Part shown: in pieces, positions 8,697 through 14,325 of the stretch | Position numbering within the stretch: the first letter of the stretch is position 1 | How the letters are laid out: the number at the start of each line of letters is the position of its first letter | Origin: Planctomycetaceae bacterium | GTDB lineage: Bacteria > Planctomycetota > Planctomycetia > Planctomycetales > Planctomycetaceae | DNA length: 14,325 nucleotides | Assembly: GCA_003503535.1 (NCBI GenBank) | Contig: DOCI01000059.1 | Coordinates: forward strand, 16,752 to 31,076 | Reading direction: 5' to 3' | Program-made: the position numbers and the translations under genes | The notes under the pieces: model-generated | Databases searched by the model: none | Seen by the model: only the letters and a program-made list of their open reading frames with translations | What the model was told of the DNA's origin: nothing

Positions 8697-9107
8697 GAAG
8701 TGTCATTCCCAATACCAGCCCGCTCCCTGGAGTGAGTGCATTCAACCAAAAGCTTACGCCCAATGGTGTTGATGCATAAATTCGTCGAGCTGTTCTACAC
8801 GATTTTACACGGACTGACCAGCAGGGCAACGCAGATTCGGCCGACTCTTGAAGAGTTGCATTGAATGTTGCAGAGCGTGAAGTTCCCTGTTCGGAGGTTA
8901 ATCGCAATTTTCTGCGACCAGCTTTGATTGTAATAGCCATCATAGCGGTCCCCATCGGATACAAGCGGACCGATCTGACTTCGCATACAAATTGTCGAGA
9001 ATATGTATAGGCAATCAGTAATAATCAACCTGTGTAAGCGTATTGAGCAGGGCGTATCCAGCAGTATCGTAAACTTTCTGCTCCATATCCTGTACTCGAC
9101 AGGGGAG
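8697..9107. other. 411-base gap with no confident gene
   Basis: Between the CRTAC1-type and TPR genes. The leftward strand holds an open frame at 8677-8964 that overlaps the TPR start by 20 bases, another at 8795-9133, and a 23-codon frame from an ATG at 9086. None has a good ribosome site, a recognisable domain or a clear hydrophobic or repeat pattern. An inverted repeat (CGGTCC at 8946-8951, GGACCG at 8967-8972) could form a hairpin. The stretch may be a decayed gene or a long leader for the TPR gene. Confidence 0.3.
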
Positions 9108-10937
9108 TTAGAAATCTCTGGCACGGGAATCATCCACGGCTGAAATATTTTTGATGAGATTACCTCCGGTTCCCTTTTTGATTTGATGATACCGCTTCAA
9201 CTCGAGCAGTGGAAATCGTTCCTGAGTTTGATCTGGCCAAGTCAGGGTAATATCAACCCGATCAACGTCGAGGGATTCCAGTGAAAAGAGAAGACGATTA
9301 TCAGAGTGAGACAGATAGCTTCCCCCGCTGATGACCGTCTTAGATAACTCAGGAACGACTCCTTCCACAACGACCGTTGCACCAGTCACATCAGACCTGG
9401 ATTCATCACCGATTAATTGAATCCCAATCCATTTTTCAGGCTTATATAAGTTTTTGAGGATAGATACTGGGCCATCCTGTTCCGAAACGATTAAATCTGG
9501 TCCCCCATCGTTATTAAGATCCCCAACAGCTATTCCTCGGCCTGCATGCGGAACACTAAACCAGGGACCGGCTGATGAAGACGCATTTTGAAATCGCTTG
9601 CCCTCCAGATTCCGATAAAGAAATGCTGGTTGCTGATAGCTATATTCCCGATTGCGATAGACCACATGACCGTTGACGATGACCAGATCATCCCATCCAT
9701 CCATATCCAAATCCGTCAGCAGTGTGCCAAAACCAACATAGGGTTTACACGGCCCTGCCAGTCCCAACGAAACTGTCATGTGAGTAAACATTCCATTGTG
9801 TTCATTATGATACAGGTCGTTTTCTTCAAATTCGTAATTTGTCACAACGATGTCCAGCCAACCATCCCGGTCAATGTCAGCAGCATGAACTCCCATGCTG
9901 CCTTCTGGGGCACCAAATTCATTGCCAATCACACCAGAGGGGACCGCATAATCTAACCACGTACCATCCTTTTGGCCGAGATAGAAGTGATTCCTGACGA
10001 CGTCATTTGCGACATAGATATCCAGAATATGATTCCTGTCGAAGTCTGCAATCACTACGCCCAGGCCTTTGCCATCTTTCCTTAATCCGGCTATTTCTGA
10101 TTGCTCAACAAAGGTTCCGTCTCCCTGTCCAAAAAACAGATGATCTGGTGCATCCGGGTAGATGCCCGGCATGCAGACATCTCGCAATCCACTCTTAGGA
10201 TCGAGACACAATTCATCTCGACTTGGTTTCCATTGCAAGTAGCCGGCAACATACAAATCGAGGTGACCATCTTGATTCAGATCTGCAAAGGCAGCAGAGG
10301 TGTGCCAGCCATCTAAATTCAATCCGCTTTCTGCAGTGATCTTTTGAAAGGTTCCATCTTGTTTATTCAAGAATAACTCTGAGCGTCCATAACATGTCAC
10401 AAACAGATCCGGGTAGTGATCGGAATTCACATCACCGACGGCAACTCCATGGGAATAATCGATAGTACAATCTAAGCCACTTTCAGCGGTCACATCTTCA
10501 AAGCGAAAATTCCCCATGTTTCTGTACAGACGCCCTGGAATTCCAGAGATTGTCAGATCCGAAGAGATGGCACCACCACCCACGCAATAGATATCTAACA
10601 GGCCATCGAGATCATAATCAAACACTGCAATGCCCGAACCAAATGTTTCAACCATTGTGAACTGTTGAGACTCTCGTCCTGAGTGATGGTGAAAGTTAAT
10701 CCCTGTTTCTGTAGTCACGTCTAGAAACCAGTCGCCGGGTTGCTCTTCTCTGGGGACGGCATCAGACATCAAATCGGATTCATCGATTGGTACATTAACT
10801 TCTTGAGGGGAGGAATCTGCAGATTCGTTGTGAGAAATGGGAGGCGATGGCTGGCTGCATGATGTCAGGGTTACGCTTATCCCAACAATTAATAACAGTT
10901 GGTAACTTACCACAAGAGGTAAAAAAGAAGCTCGCAT
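9108..10937 (-). CDS. CRTAC1-family lipoprotein: FG-GAP/VCBS beta-propeller with ASPIC/UnbV domain
   Basis: From the ATG at 10937 the protein has 609 residues and a lipoprotein signal (basic start, hydrophobic core, LTSC lipobox, Cys27), so it should be exported and lipid-anchored. Seven FG-GAP-like calcium-binding blades are visible from about 105 to 490, each with a DxDxDG-like core: FDYDLDGLLDIY, GDVNSDHYPDLF, ADLNQDGHLDLY, ADFDRNHILDIY, ADIDRDGWLDIV, TDLDMDGWDDLV and GDLNNDGGPDLI. The C-terminal 505-590 region with GGSYLSHSDNRLLFSL and LTWPDQ is the ASPIC/UnbV domain. Such proteins are thought to be surface or adhesion-like; the ligand is unknown. A GTG at 11015 in the same frame would add 26 residues and overlap the upstream stop by one base (TAGTG). 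I prefer 10937 because only it puts the signal peptide at the N-terminus; neither start has a strong ribosome site. Confidence 0.9.
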   Translation of the reverse strand: MRASFLPLVVSYQLLLIVGISVTLTSCSQPSPPISHNESADSSPQEVNVPIDESDLMSDAVPREEQPGDWFLDVTTETGINFHHHSGRESQQFTMVETFGSGIAVFDYDLDGLLDIYCVGGGAISSDLTISGIPGRLYRNMGNFRFEDVTAESGLDCTIDYSHGVAVGDVNSDHYPDLFVTCYGRSELFLNKQDGTFQKITAESGLNLDGWHTSAAFADLNQDGHLDLYVAGYLQWKPSRDELCLDPKSGLRDVCMPGIYPDAPDHLFFGQGDGTFVEQSEIAGLRKDGKGLGVVIADFDRNHILDIYVANDVVRNHFYLGQKDGTWLDYAVPSGVIGNEFGAPEGSMGVHAADIDRDGWLDIVVTNYEFEENDLYHNEHNGMFTHMTVSLGLAGPCKPYVGFGTLLTDLDMDGWDDLVIVNGHVVYRNREYSYQQPAFLYRNLEGKRFQNASSSAGPWFSVPHAGRGIAVGDLNNDGGPDLIVSEQDGPVSILKNLYKPEKWIGIQLIGDESRSDVTGATVVVEGVVPELSKTVISGGSYLSHSDNRLLFSLESLDVDRVDITLTWPDQTQERFPLLELKRYHQIKKGTGGNLIKNISAVDDSRARDF

Positions 10938-11014
10938 CTGGGCTGTCGAAAGACAAAATGCGAGCGCGCGGGTGTGTCCACTGTAGAGCAGAATGGTAAC
11001 TAATGTGATCGTCA

Positions 11015-11431
11015 CTACTCACTCAGCTCCAGATCGTATGTATTATCCCCTTCATTGATTGTTGCAGTCGCACCAGAAGTAGATGCGGAACGATATTTCT
11101 TTGGAATATCAGTGCTTTCGGTTTGTTCAGGCATATTACCTGGATCCATTGTTGTCGTTGTCGCTGCCTTAGGTGTAATAGAAACATTGAATTCACCGGC
11201 AGCTAATTCCAAGGTATAACTTCCATCTGCACTCAGATCAGCTCCCCATGCCCCGAAGGCTGGCTTCTCAAATGAAATCACGGCATTGCTCACAGGCTTA
11301 CCATCTGAAGTCACCTTGCCTGAGACTGTTGCGTTTTTTGATGGACCAGCTGGTTCTCCACCGCCACTACATCCGATCAAAACAAAGGTAAAAGAAGCGA
11401 AAATGAGTTGATAAACTGAGATGCGATTCAT
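11015..11431 (-). CDS. Small lipoprotein with carboxypeptidase-regulatory-like (transthyretin-like) domain
   Basis: This 138-residue protein has a signal peptide ending in the lipobox LIGC (Cys21), a short Gly/Ser/Pro linker, then one small beta-sandwich: VSGKVTSDGKPVSNAVISF is the hallmark first strand pair, followed by the 'SADGSYTLELAAGEFNVSI' strands described here only by their core DGSYTLELAAGEF, and a final YDLELSE. A Thr/Met/Pro-rich segment that includes IPKKYRS precedes the last strands; IPxKY is common in these planctomycete lipoproteins. It should sit in an envelope membrane. Its binding partner is unknown. The stop overlaps by one base with a possible GTG start of the CRTAC1-type gene, so the two are probably one transcript. 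The ATG at 11431 has only a weak, distant GAGAG upstream. Confidence 0.88.
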   Translation of the reverse strand: MNRISVYQLIFASFTFVLIGCSGGGEPAGPSKNATVSGKVTSDGKPVSNAVISFEKPAFGAWGADLSADGSYTLELAAGEFNVSITPKAATTTTMDPGNMPEQTESTDIPKKYRSASTSGATATINEGDNTYDLELSE

Positions 11432-11461
11432 TGAATTTTTAACTCTCTATTCAGGGTGAAA

Positions 11462-11492
11462 ATTATGTTCTGAGAAATGGTCATCTAGTCAA
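11462..11492 (-). promoter_or_regulatory. Candidate promoter of the lipoprotein/CRTAC1/TPR genes
   Basis: Reading leftward, TTGACT (11487-11492) is followed after 19 bases by CATAAT (11462-11467), each 5 of 6 to the sigma-70 consensus but with a long spacer. It lies about 30 bases before the lipoprotein ATG and directly after a terminator-like hairpin, which fits a separate transcription unit. How well planctomycete housekeeping promoters follow this consensus is uncertain. Confidence 0.4.
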
Positions 11493-11508
11493 AGGAGGTT
11501 CGATGAAT

Positions 11509-11563
11509 AAAAAAAGTGTCGCCGGAAATGAAGCATAGTCAACTGAACTGAATAGATTCCGGC
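11509..11563 (-). terminator. Terminator-like hairpin with T-run (leftward)
   Basis: GCCGGAA (11521-11527) and TTCCGGC (11557-11563) are perfect 7-base arms. Reading leftward the stem is followed after five bases by seven T's (A-run at 11509-11515 on the + strand). The 29-base loop and the five-base offset make it an imperfect intrinsic terminator. It would end the DUF1559 transcript just before the candidate promoter of the next unit. Confidence 0.4.
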
Positions 11564-11714
11564 ATTTAAAAGGTGCTGAATTACAGAGACTTACAGACCC
11601 TGATAAAATTTGCCAGATGTGAAGAACCTGAATATTCTTCATAGCGAAGAGACGTATTGGTTCCATCTCCTGGAAATAATCATATTTCAGGAAACGGAAA
11701 AGATACCTTCAATG

Positions 11715-11748
11715 ACAGAAGACCGGTCAAAAACAACCGGTCTTCTGT
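11715..11748 (-). terminator. 13-bp perfect stem-loop after the DUF1559 gene
   Basis: ACAGAAGACCGGT (11715-11727) and ACCGGTCTTCTGT (11736-11748) pair perfectly around an 8-base A-rich loop, 31 bases past the DUF1559 stop. No T-run follows on either strand. It is likely an mRNA 3'-end or Rho-independent-like stop element, or a protective 3' hairpin. Confidence 0.6.
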
Positions 11749-11779
11749 ATTCGCTATCAAAAGAATACTCAGACCATCT

Positions 11780-12808
11780 CTAAAATTCGCCGATGACATT
11801 CTTATCGCGACGATCAGCAAGATTGAAGCCCGTGCCCATGTCGATATTGTTACTCAGGAAGCGAACACTGCCGTCACAAAGAACGACCTGCAATCCTCCT
11901 GAATGAGCAGATTGAATCGGCAAGTTTCCAGGCCCTTCTCCTCCAGCTCCCAAGAATGCATGACTATCCCGACGTGGTTTTGTGCCGATCGGCCAGTTGA
12001 CGTGTAAGGTCGTAAGGTTAGCTGTATGTGCGCCATCAAAATGGCCTAAGTTGGCACGATCCCAGCAGTTCGCACAGCCCATCCAGCCACCCCAGTTCCA
12101 GCCGGAACGAATATCTGTTTGTAGATCACCGAAATCTGACTGTTCAGCGATTGCAATGGTGTTGGAGGTGCCGTCAATAATATCTTTAAACTTCACGCTA
12201 CTTTGATAATGCAAGACACCATTCATTTCGATTCGACCATTATTCACAACAAGGCAGGAGCGAGCGCCATCCCGGCCAACTCTTCCCGAAATGGTTATGT
12301 TTGTACCATCCAGAATGTTGTTCGTGTCCGTATCGGCAGGAGCTGGTCCAACGGTCACACCGGCAATCCCCGCGTAATCAGGAATTAACAGTTTGACATT
12401 ATCGCGTTCACGCCATTTTTCCAAAGGAGAAGATGGGCATTTGTAAGTATTAACCATTAACCCATTGTAAACAGGAAAGTTAGTTGCCCAGCCAGGCCAT
12501 ACATCGAAATTTATCTGATCGTACGCTGCACCTTGTTCAACATAGGGGAGTATGGAAACGAAAAAAGAACTGCCCCAGTTCTGATCTTGACTCCAGGTTG
12601 CTCCTGGTGGAAATGTACTGTAGACGTCATGATAATTATGGAGTGCCAATCCGAGCTGTTTCAGGTTGTTTTTACAACTGCTTCTTCTCGCCGCTTCACG
12701 TGCCTGTTGCACTGCGGGCAACAATAATGCCACCAGAATTGCAATGATTGCGATAACTACAAGAAGCTCAATTAGCGTGAACCCTGAAATATTTCGTCTG
12801 ATTTTCAT
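11780..12808 (-). CDS. DUF1559 prepilin-like protein (H-X9-DG type)
   Basis: This 342-residue protein has a type IV prepilin-like start: after MKIRRNISG comes [20 protein letters not shown], with the processing Gly9 and the +5 Glu, and then the family's [15 protein letters not shown] segment and HNYHD. Further marks are PPGATW, LPYVEQ, the [12 protein letters not shown] block (about 208-219) and the C-terminal H-X9-DG motif (His302 to Asp312-Gly313), followed by [10 protein letters not shown]. The family is hugely expanded in planctomycetes and is probably assembled or displayed at the surface by a type II/IV pilus-like machine; its precise role is unknown. The length is typical. AGGAG at 12816-12820 lies seven bases before the ATG and a promoter lies just upstream, so it is probably its own transcription unit. 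Confidence 0.95.
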   Translation of the reverse strand: MKIRRNISGFTLIELLVVIAIIAILVALLLPAVQQAREAARRSSCKNNLKQLGLALHNYHDVYSTFPPGATWSQDQNWGSSFFVSILPYVEQGAAYDQINFDVWPGWATNFPVYNGLMVNTYKCPSSPLEKWRERDNVKLLIPDYAGIAGVTVGPAPADTDTNNILDGTNITISGRVGRDGARSCLVVNNGRIEMNGVLHYQSSVKFKDIIDGTSNTIAIAEQSDFGDLQTDIRSGWNWGGWMGCANCWDRANLGHFDGAHTANLTTLHVNWPIGTKPRRDSHAFLGAGGEGPGNLPIQSAHSGGLQVVLCDGSVRFLSNNIDMGTGFNLADRRDKNVIGEF

Positions 12809-12865
12809 AATGAGACTCCTGAGTAGAAGATTTGGGAAGAAATGTTACCCTGAAAGTGGATTGCT

Positions 12866-12894
12866 AATTTAATCTATGAATTCCTACATGTCAA
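12866..12894 (-). promoter_or_regulatory. Sigma-70-like promoter of the DUF1559 gene
   Basis: Leftward, a perfect TTGACA (12889-12894) is followed after exactly 17 bases by TAAATT (12866-12871, 4 of 6 matches). Transcription would start near 12859, giving a leader of about 50 bases that carries the AGGAG site. Spacing and position support it; it has not been tested. Confidence 0.55.
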
Positions 12895-12926
12895 CAAATA
12901 AACTCATTTGGATACCAGGGCGGATG

Positions 12927-13214
12927 GGATTCTTAAGGGCAAACGAATACTTTTGGGGCAAGTCGATGACGGCACGAGGAGTCCGGGACCTTTATGAGAT
13001 GTTATTTTGAATCTTCAAACGGGTGAGGTGATCGTGACGCAATCGACTTATCGACCGAATTCGGCATGAGTGTGCCAGCGAACAAAGACGTTTGCCGAAG
13101 AGGCCAGTGATCGCAAAAACGTCCCGCCATTGTCATCCACGACCGAGACAAGAAATACACAATAGAGTCATTGCAGCAGTTCAAGTCGCGGGCATGAAAC
13201 TGAATCCGCCAGTT
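12927..13214 (+). pseudogene. Remnant of an integrase-core (rve/DDE) transposase
   Basis: Read across three frames, the + strand gives a continuous match to the middle of a planctomycete-type integrase-core transposase: GFLRANEYFWGKSMTARG, VRDLYEMLF, then (frame change near 13007) LNLQTGEVIVTQSTYRPNSA, a TGA at 13067 where the family has Trp, VCQRTKTFAEEASDR, (frame change near 13115, in an A-run) KRPAIVIHDRDKKYTIESL, and (frame change near 13190) GMKLNPPV. HDRD is the second catalytic Asp region. Each frame change fits loss of one base. The N-terminal DNA-binding part, the first Asp region and the 'SPNLNGRCE' part with the last Glu are missing or unrecognisable, and no terminal inverted repeats were seen. 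The copy cannot make a transposase. It marks old mobile-element activity beside the tRNA-like cluster. Confidence 0.65.
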
Positions 13215-13525
13215 TCCACAATTCGAAAATGACATATTTCGATACTTATCCTTGTGGTGCCTTCCGTCATCTCAACTGCGCACCTGAGTCTATTCTCCAG
13301 CAATATCGTTTCTGTCAGATGGAATTTGCTACTCTCCCGGTCCGATTCTTTCTCAACAAACATCGTTAAGTCAGCAGGGTAGAAAGACAATCGACAACGG
13401 ACAGCTTGATATGTCGATTCTTCAAAGAACTCAGGAAAGATGGAATAAAAAACGATTCTCACATCAAACTTTCCAGAGTGTTTTCTCAAATAATTGTGAA
13501 CCTTTCACACTCTTTCTACGTCTTT
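13215..13525. other. Intergenic stretch after transposase remnant, no gene seen
   Basis: The only long frame is leftward (13181-13489) with a TTG start, no ribosome site and no recognisable motif, and it overlaps the transposase remnant. I find no convincing continuation of the transposase, no terminal repeats and no RNA signature here. Confidence 0.4.
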
Positions 13526-13555
13526 GATTTGAGGCTGTAAAATCAGCCGCTAATC
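13526..13555. repeat. Interrupted palindrome upstream of the RNA region
   Basis: GATT-TGA-GGCTG-TAAAAT-CAGCC-GCT-AATC is symmetric: two arm pairs (GATT/AATC and GGCTG/CAGCC) with three-base gaps in each arm. It overlaps a weak promoter-like pair on the + strand (TTGAGG at 13529, TAATCA at 13551, spacer 16). It could be an operator at the start of the + strand RNA that ends at the terminator near 13850. Weak evidence. Confidence 0.3.
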
Positions 13556-13559
13556 ACAA

Positions 13560-13822
13560 CACAAAACTGGAGTTTCAAGTTCGATGTCTCTCGTAAGGTC
13601 ATATGACAGTTGCGAATGTTTGGGTTCGCACCGTTCCGGCAATCAACCGGCCTGCTTAGGCTTACTGAATGTGCGACCGATAGCGCCCATACAACGCAAC
13701 CAGAGGTCGATTGCTCTGAACACTCTCGTTTGTTCCAAAAATGGAAATCAAGAAAATACGATCAGTCCGTTCTCACTGTTTGTGCGACGTTGACGCCTGG
13801 CAATAACTGGATTCAACTCCAG
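13560..13822 (+). ncRNA. Possible structured RNA ending at an intrinsic terminator
   Basis: No gene is recognisable here, yet a strong + strand terminator follows, so something is transcribed. The stretch is rich in short hairpins: TGCGAA/TTCGCA at 13611-13630, CCGG/CCGG and GCCT/AGGC near 13635-13660, and GCCTGG/CCAGGC enclosing a T-arm-like CTGGATTCAACTCCAG near 13807-13822. The segment around 13603-13632 (GACAGTTGCGAATG..., then GGGTTCGCACC) resembles the anticodon-to-T-arm part of the tRNA-like element at 14023-14093 with bases missing. It may hold one or two decayed tRNAs or a tRNA-mimicking RNA. The start is a guess. It does not fit tmRNA, RNase P RNA or SRP RNA signatures. Confidence 0.3.
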
Positions 13823-13854
13823 GCCCGGTGTCACAGACATCGGGCTTTTCTTTT
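13823..13854 (+). terminator. Strong intrinsic terminator
   Basis: GCCCGGTGTC (13823-13832) pairs with GACATCGGGC (13836-13845) over ten base pairs, one of them G-U, around a three-base ACA loop. TTTTCTTTT (13846-13854) follows at once. This is a classical Rho-independent terminator for + strand transcription, placed directly after a T-arm-like sequence. Confidence 0.8.
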
Positions 13855-13885
13855 GGAAAGATCCCACCAATGGGGTCGGTCGCTT

Positions 13886-13974
13886 GAACGGTAAAGCATC
13901 TGGCTGGATGAGGCCTCTGTCTCGATAACAGGTGCGGTTTCTAACCATTGTGGGTTCAACGCCCATGGCTTCCG
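13886..13974 (+). tRNA. Degenerate tRNA-like element, Ser-like (anticodon CGA)
   Basis: A T-arm (GTGGG, loop TTCAACG, CCCAT at 13950-13966) and an anticodon arm (TCTGT, loop CTCGATA, ACAGG at 13916-13932, anticodon CGA) are separated by a stretch containing GGTT-TCT-AACC, which looks like the long variable arm of a class II tRNA such as Ser. A D-arm (GGCT...GGCC, 13902-13915) is possible. The acceptor does not close cleanly: the 3' GGCTTCC finds only a bulged match near 13890. A competing fold pairs CCCAcCAATGG (13863-13873) with CCATTGTGGG (13945-13954), which would bury the T-arm. Either a pseudo-tRNA or a tRNA-mimicking RNA. Confidence 0.35.
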
Positions 13975-14022
13975 CTTTTTAGTGATTATTTAAAACGACT
14001 CATTAATAGATGAGCTAAACAA

Positions 14023-14093
14023 GCCCTGTGGTTGTGAGGGATGCATGACAGTCTTCGAAACTGTTGGACGAGGTTCAACTCCTCGACGGGGTA
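14023..14093 (+). tRNA. Short cloverleaf tRNA-like RNA, anticodon TCG (Arg)
   Basis: Acceptor GCCCTGT (14023-14029) pairs with ACGGGGT (14086-14092) over seven pairs, two of them G-U; discriminator A. The anticodon arm ACAGT-CTTCGAA-ACTGT (14048-14064) is perfect and has T33, anticodon TCG and A37. The T-arm CGAGG-TTCAACT-CCTCG (14069-14085) is perfect. The D-arm is weak: TGT (14033-14035) with GCA (14043-14045) around GAGGGAT. Departures from a normal tRNA are G instead of T at position 8, a 4-base variable loop and no encoded CCA. By anticodon it would read CGA as Arg. It may be a divergent element-borne tRNA, a decoy or a tRNA-like domain of a longer RNA. Confidence 0.6.
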
Positions 14094-14115
14094 TTTGGGG
14101 TACTACTCAATCATT

Positions 14116-14187
14116 GTCCTTGGAGTGTGAGGGAGAGCACGCGACTTTGCGAAGGTCGTAGATCAGGTTCGACTCCTGGCCAGGACA
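14116..14187 (+). tRNA. Short cloverleaf tRNA-like RNA, anticodon GCG (Arg)
   Basis: Acceptor GTCCTTG (14116-14122) pairs with CCAGGAC (14180-14186) except for one T-C mismatch; discriminator A. The D-arm GTGT (14025 of the local series, i.e. 14125-14128) pairs with GCAC (14137-14140) around GAGGGAGA. The anticodon arm CGACT-TTGCGAA-GGTCG (14142-14158) gives anticodon GCG with T33 and A37. The T-arm is TCAGG-TTCGACT-CCTGG (14163-14179). It shares the GTGAGGGA D-region, G at position 8 and the 4-base variable loop with its neighbour at 14023, so the two are probably related. GCG is unusual, since bacteria normally read CGC with an ACG tRNA modified to inosine. No CCA is encoded. It lies 20 bases before the ribosome site of the next gene. 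Confidence 0.65.
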
Positions 14188-14206
14188 TATTCAGAGCGAA
14201 ATGAAT

Positions 14207-14212
14207 AAGGAG
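14207..14212 (+). promoter_or_regulatory. Shine-Dalgarno site of the gene at the right edge
   Basis: AAGGAG lies seven bases before the ATG at 14220. It is the best ribosome site in the window and shows that the short open frame at the edge is a real gene start. Confidence 0.8.
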
Positions 14213-14219
14213 ATTTAAG

Positions 14220-14325
14220 ATGGTGGAAAATGATGAGCAGCTTTCACACGGCTTTCTTCATGCTGCGGGAATGGGACTCGTTTCCTTTCTCGGATTGATG
14301 TGCCGTCAGGCTGATGATGTGGCTC
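14220..14325 (+). CDS. 5' end of an unrecognised protein gene (runs off the window)
   Basis: Only 35 residues are visible. After an acidic MVENDEQLS start comes a mostly hydrophobic stretch (about residues 10-28, HGFLHAAGMGLVSFLGLMC), then RQADDVA. The hydrophobic part might be a membrane helix or a buried helix; there is no lipobox or typical signal peptide. The start is well supported by the AAGGAG site. I do not recognise the family. The gene begins 33 bases after the last tRNA-like element on the same strand with no terminator between, so tRNA-like RNAs and this gene are probably on one transcript, the RNAs forming its leader. Confidence 0.65.
   Translation, partial: MVENDEQLSHGFLHAAGMGLVSFLGLMCRQADDVA

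Larger units (their letters stand above)
11432..11779. other. 348-base intergenic region
   Basis: No protein gene seen. It separates the DUF1559 gene from the lipoprotein gene and holds, in the leftward direction, a 13-base-pair stem-loop, a second terminator-like hairpin and a candidate promoter, each listed separately. The short open frames here lack ribosome sites and recognisable sequence. Confidence 0.6.

Noticed and set aside
13002..13235. Leftward 77-residue frame
   Set aside because: It is antisense to the recognisable transposase remnant on the + strand and has no motif of its own.
13181..13489. Leftward 102-residue frame with TTG start
   Set aside because: No ribosome site, no recognisable domain, and it overlaps the end of the transposase remnant.
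13560..13854. tmRNA (ssrA)
   Set aside because: A T-arm-like hairpin precedes the terminator, but there is no Ala-type acceptor with G-U pair, no encoded CCA and no plausible tag-peptide frame.
13748..13966. Leftward 72-residue frame with GVEPT and PGLEL patterns
   Set aside because: These patterns arise from reading the antisense of tRNA T-arm sequences, and the frame crosses a + strand terminator. It is a shadow of the RNA elements.
1..14325. CRISPR array or other regularly spaced direct repeats
   Set aside because: No series of equal repeats with unique spacers was seen on either strand. The T-arm-like motifs are unequally spaced and part of tRNA-like folds.

Overview
The window looks like chromosome from a planctomycete. 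Four things point there: a PVC-type cytochrome c C-terminus with a beta-sandwich tail, a DUF1559 prepilin-like protein, a CRTAC1-type FG-GAP/UnbV lipoprotein beside a small carboxypeptidase-regulatory-like lipoprotein, and an ExbB gene followed by two oversized ExbD-like proteins. The genus cannot be fixed from the sequence alone. Base composition looks moderate, somewhat below 50% G+C by eye.

Left part (1-5497): the 3' end of a cytochrome-type gene on the + strand converges, five bases apart, on a leftward three-gene set: an ExbB/TolQ/MotA-like channel subunit with a long coiled-coil tail (4175-5497), a 620-residue ExbD-like protein (2219-4081) and a 384-residue ExbD-like protein (941-2095). 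They probably form one energised inner-membrane motor. Only the smaller ExbD-like protein keeps the membrane aspartate. A palindromic repeat module sits between the first two genes.

Middle (5498-7487): a cardiolipin synthase on the + strand with two complete HKD motifs and a TTG start.

Right-centre (7488-12894), all leftward: a DUF1559 protein with its own plausible promoter and Shine-Dalgarno site, then, after a stem-loop, a terminator-like hairpin and a second candidate promoter, a small lipoprotein, a CRTAC1-family lipoprotein and a membrane-anchored TPR protein. Such genes are typical planctomycete surface and envelope genes; whether they cooperate is not known. About 410 bases between the last two genes are unexplained.

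Right end (12895-14325): accessory-looking DNA. It holds a badly decayed transposase (rve/DDE) fragment, a stretch ending in a strong + strand intrinsic terminator, and at least two (perhaps up to five) tRNA-like elements. The last two fold as short cloverleafs with anticodons TCG and GCG (Arg box). Twenty bases after the last cloverleaf is a perfect Shine-Dalgarno site for a new gene that runs off the window and that I do not recognise. This tRNA-like cluster plus unknown gene is the part most likely to be undescribed biology. The asymmetric ExbD pair is the second.
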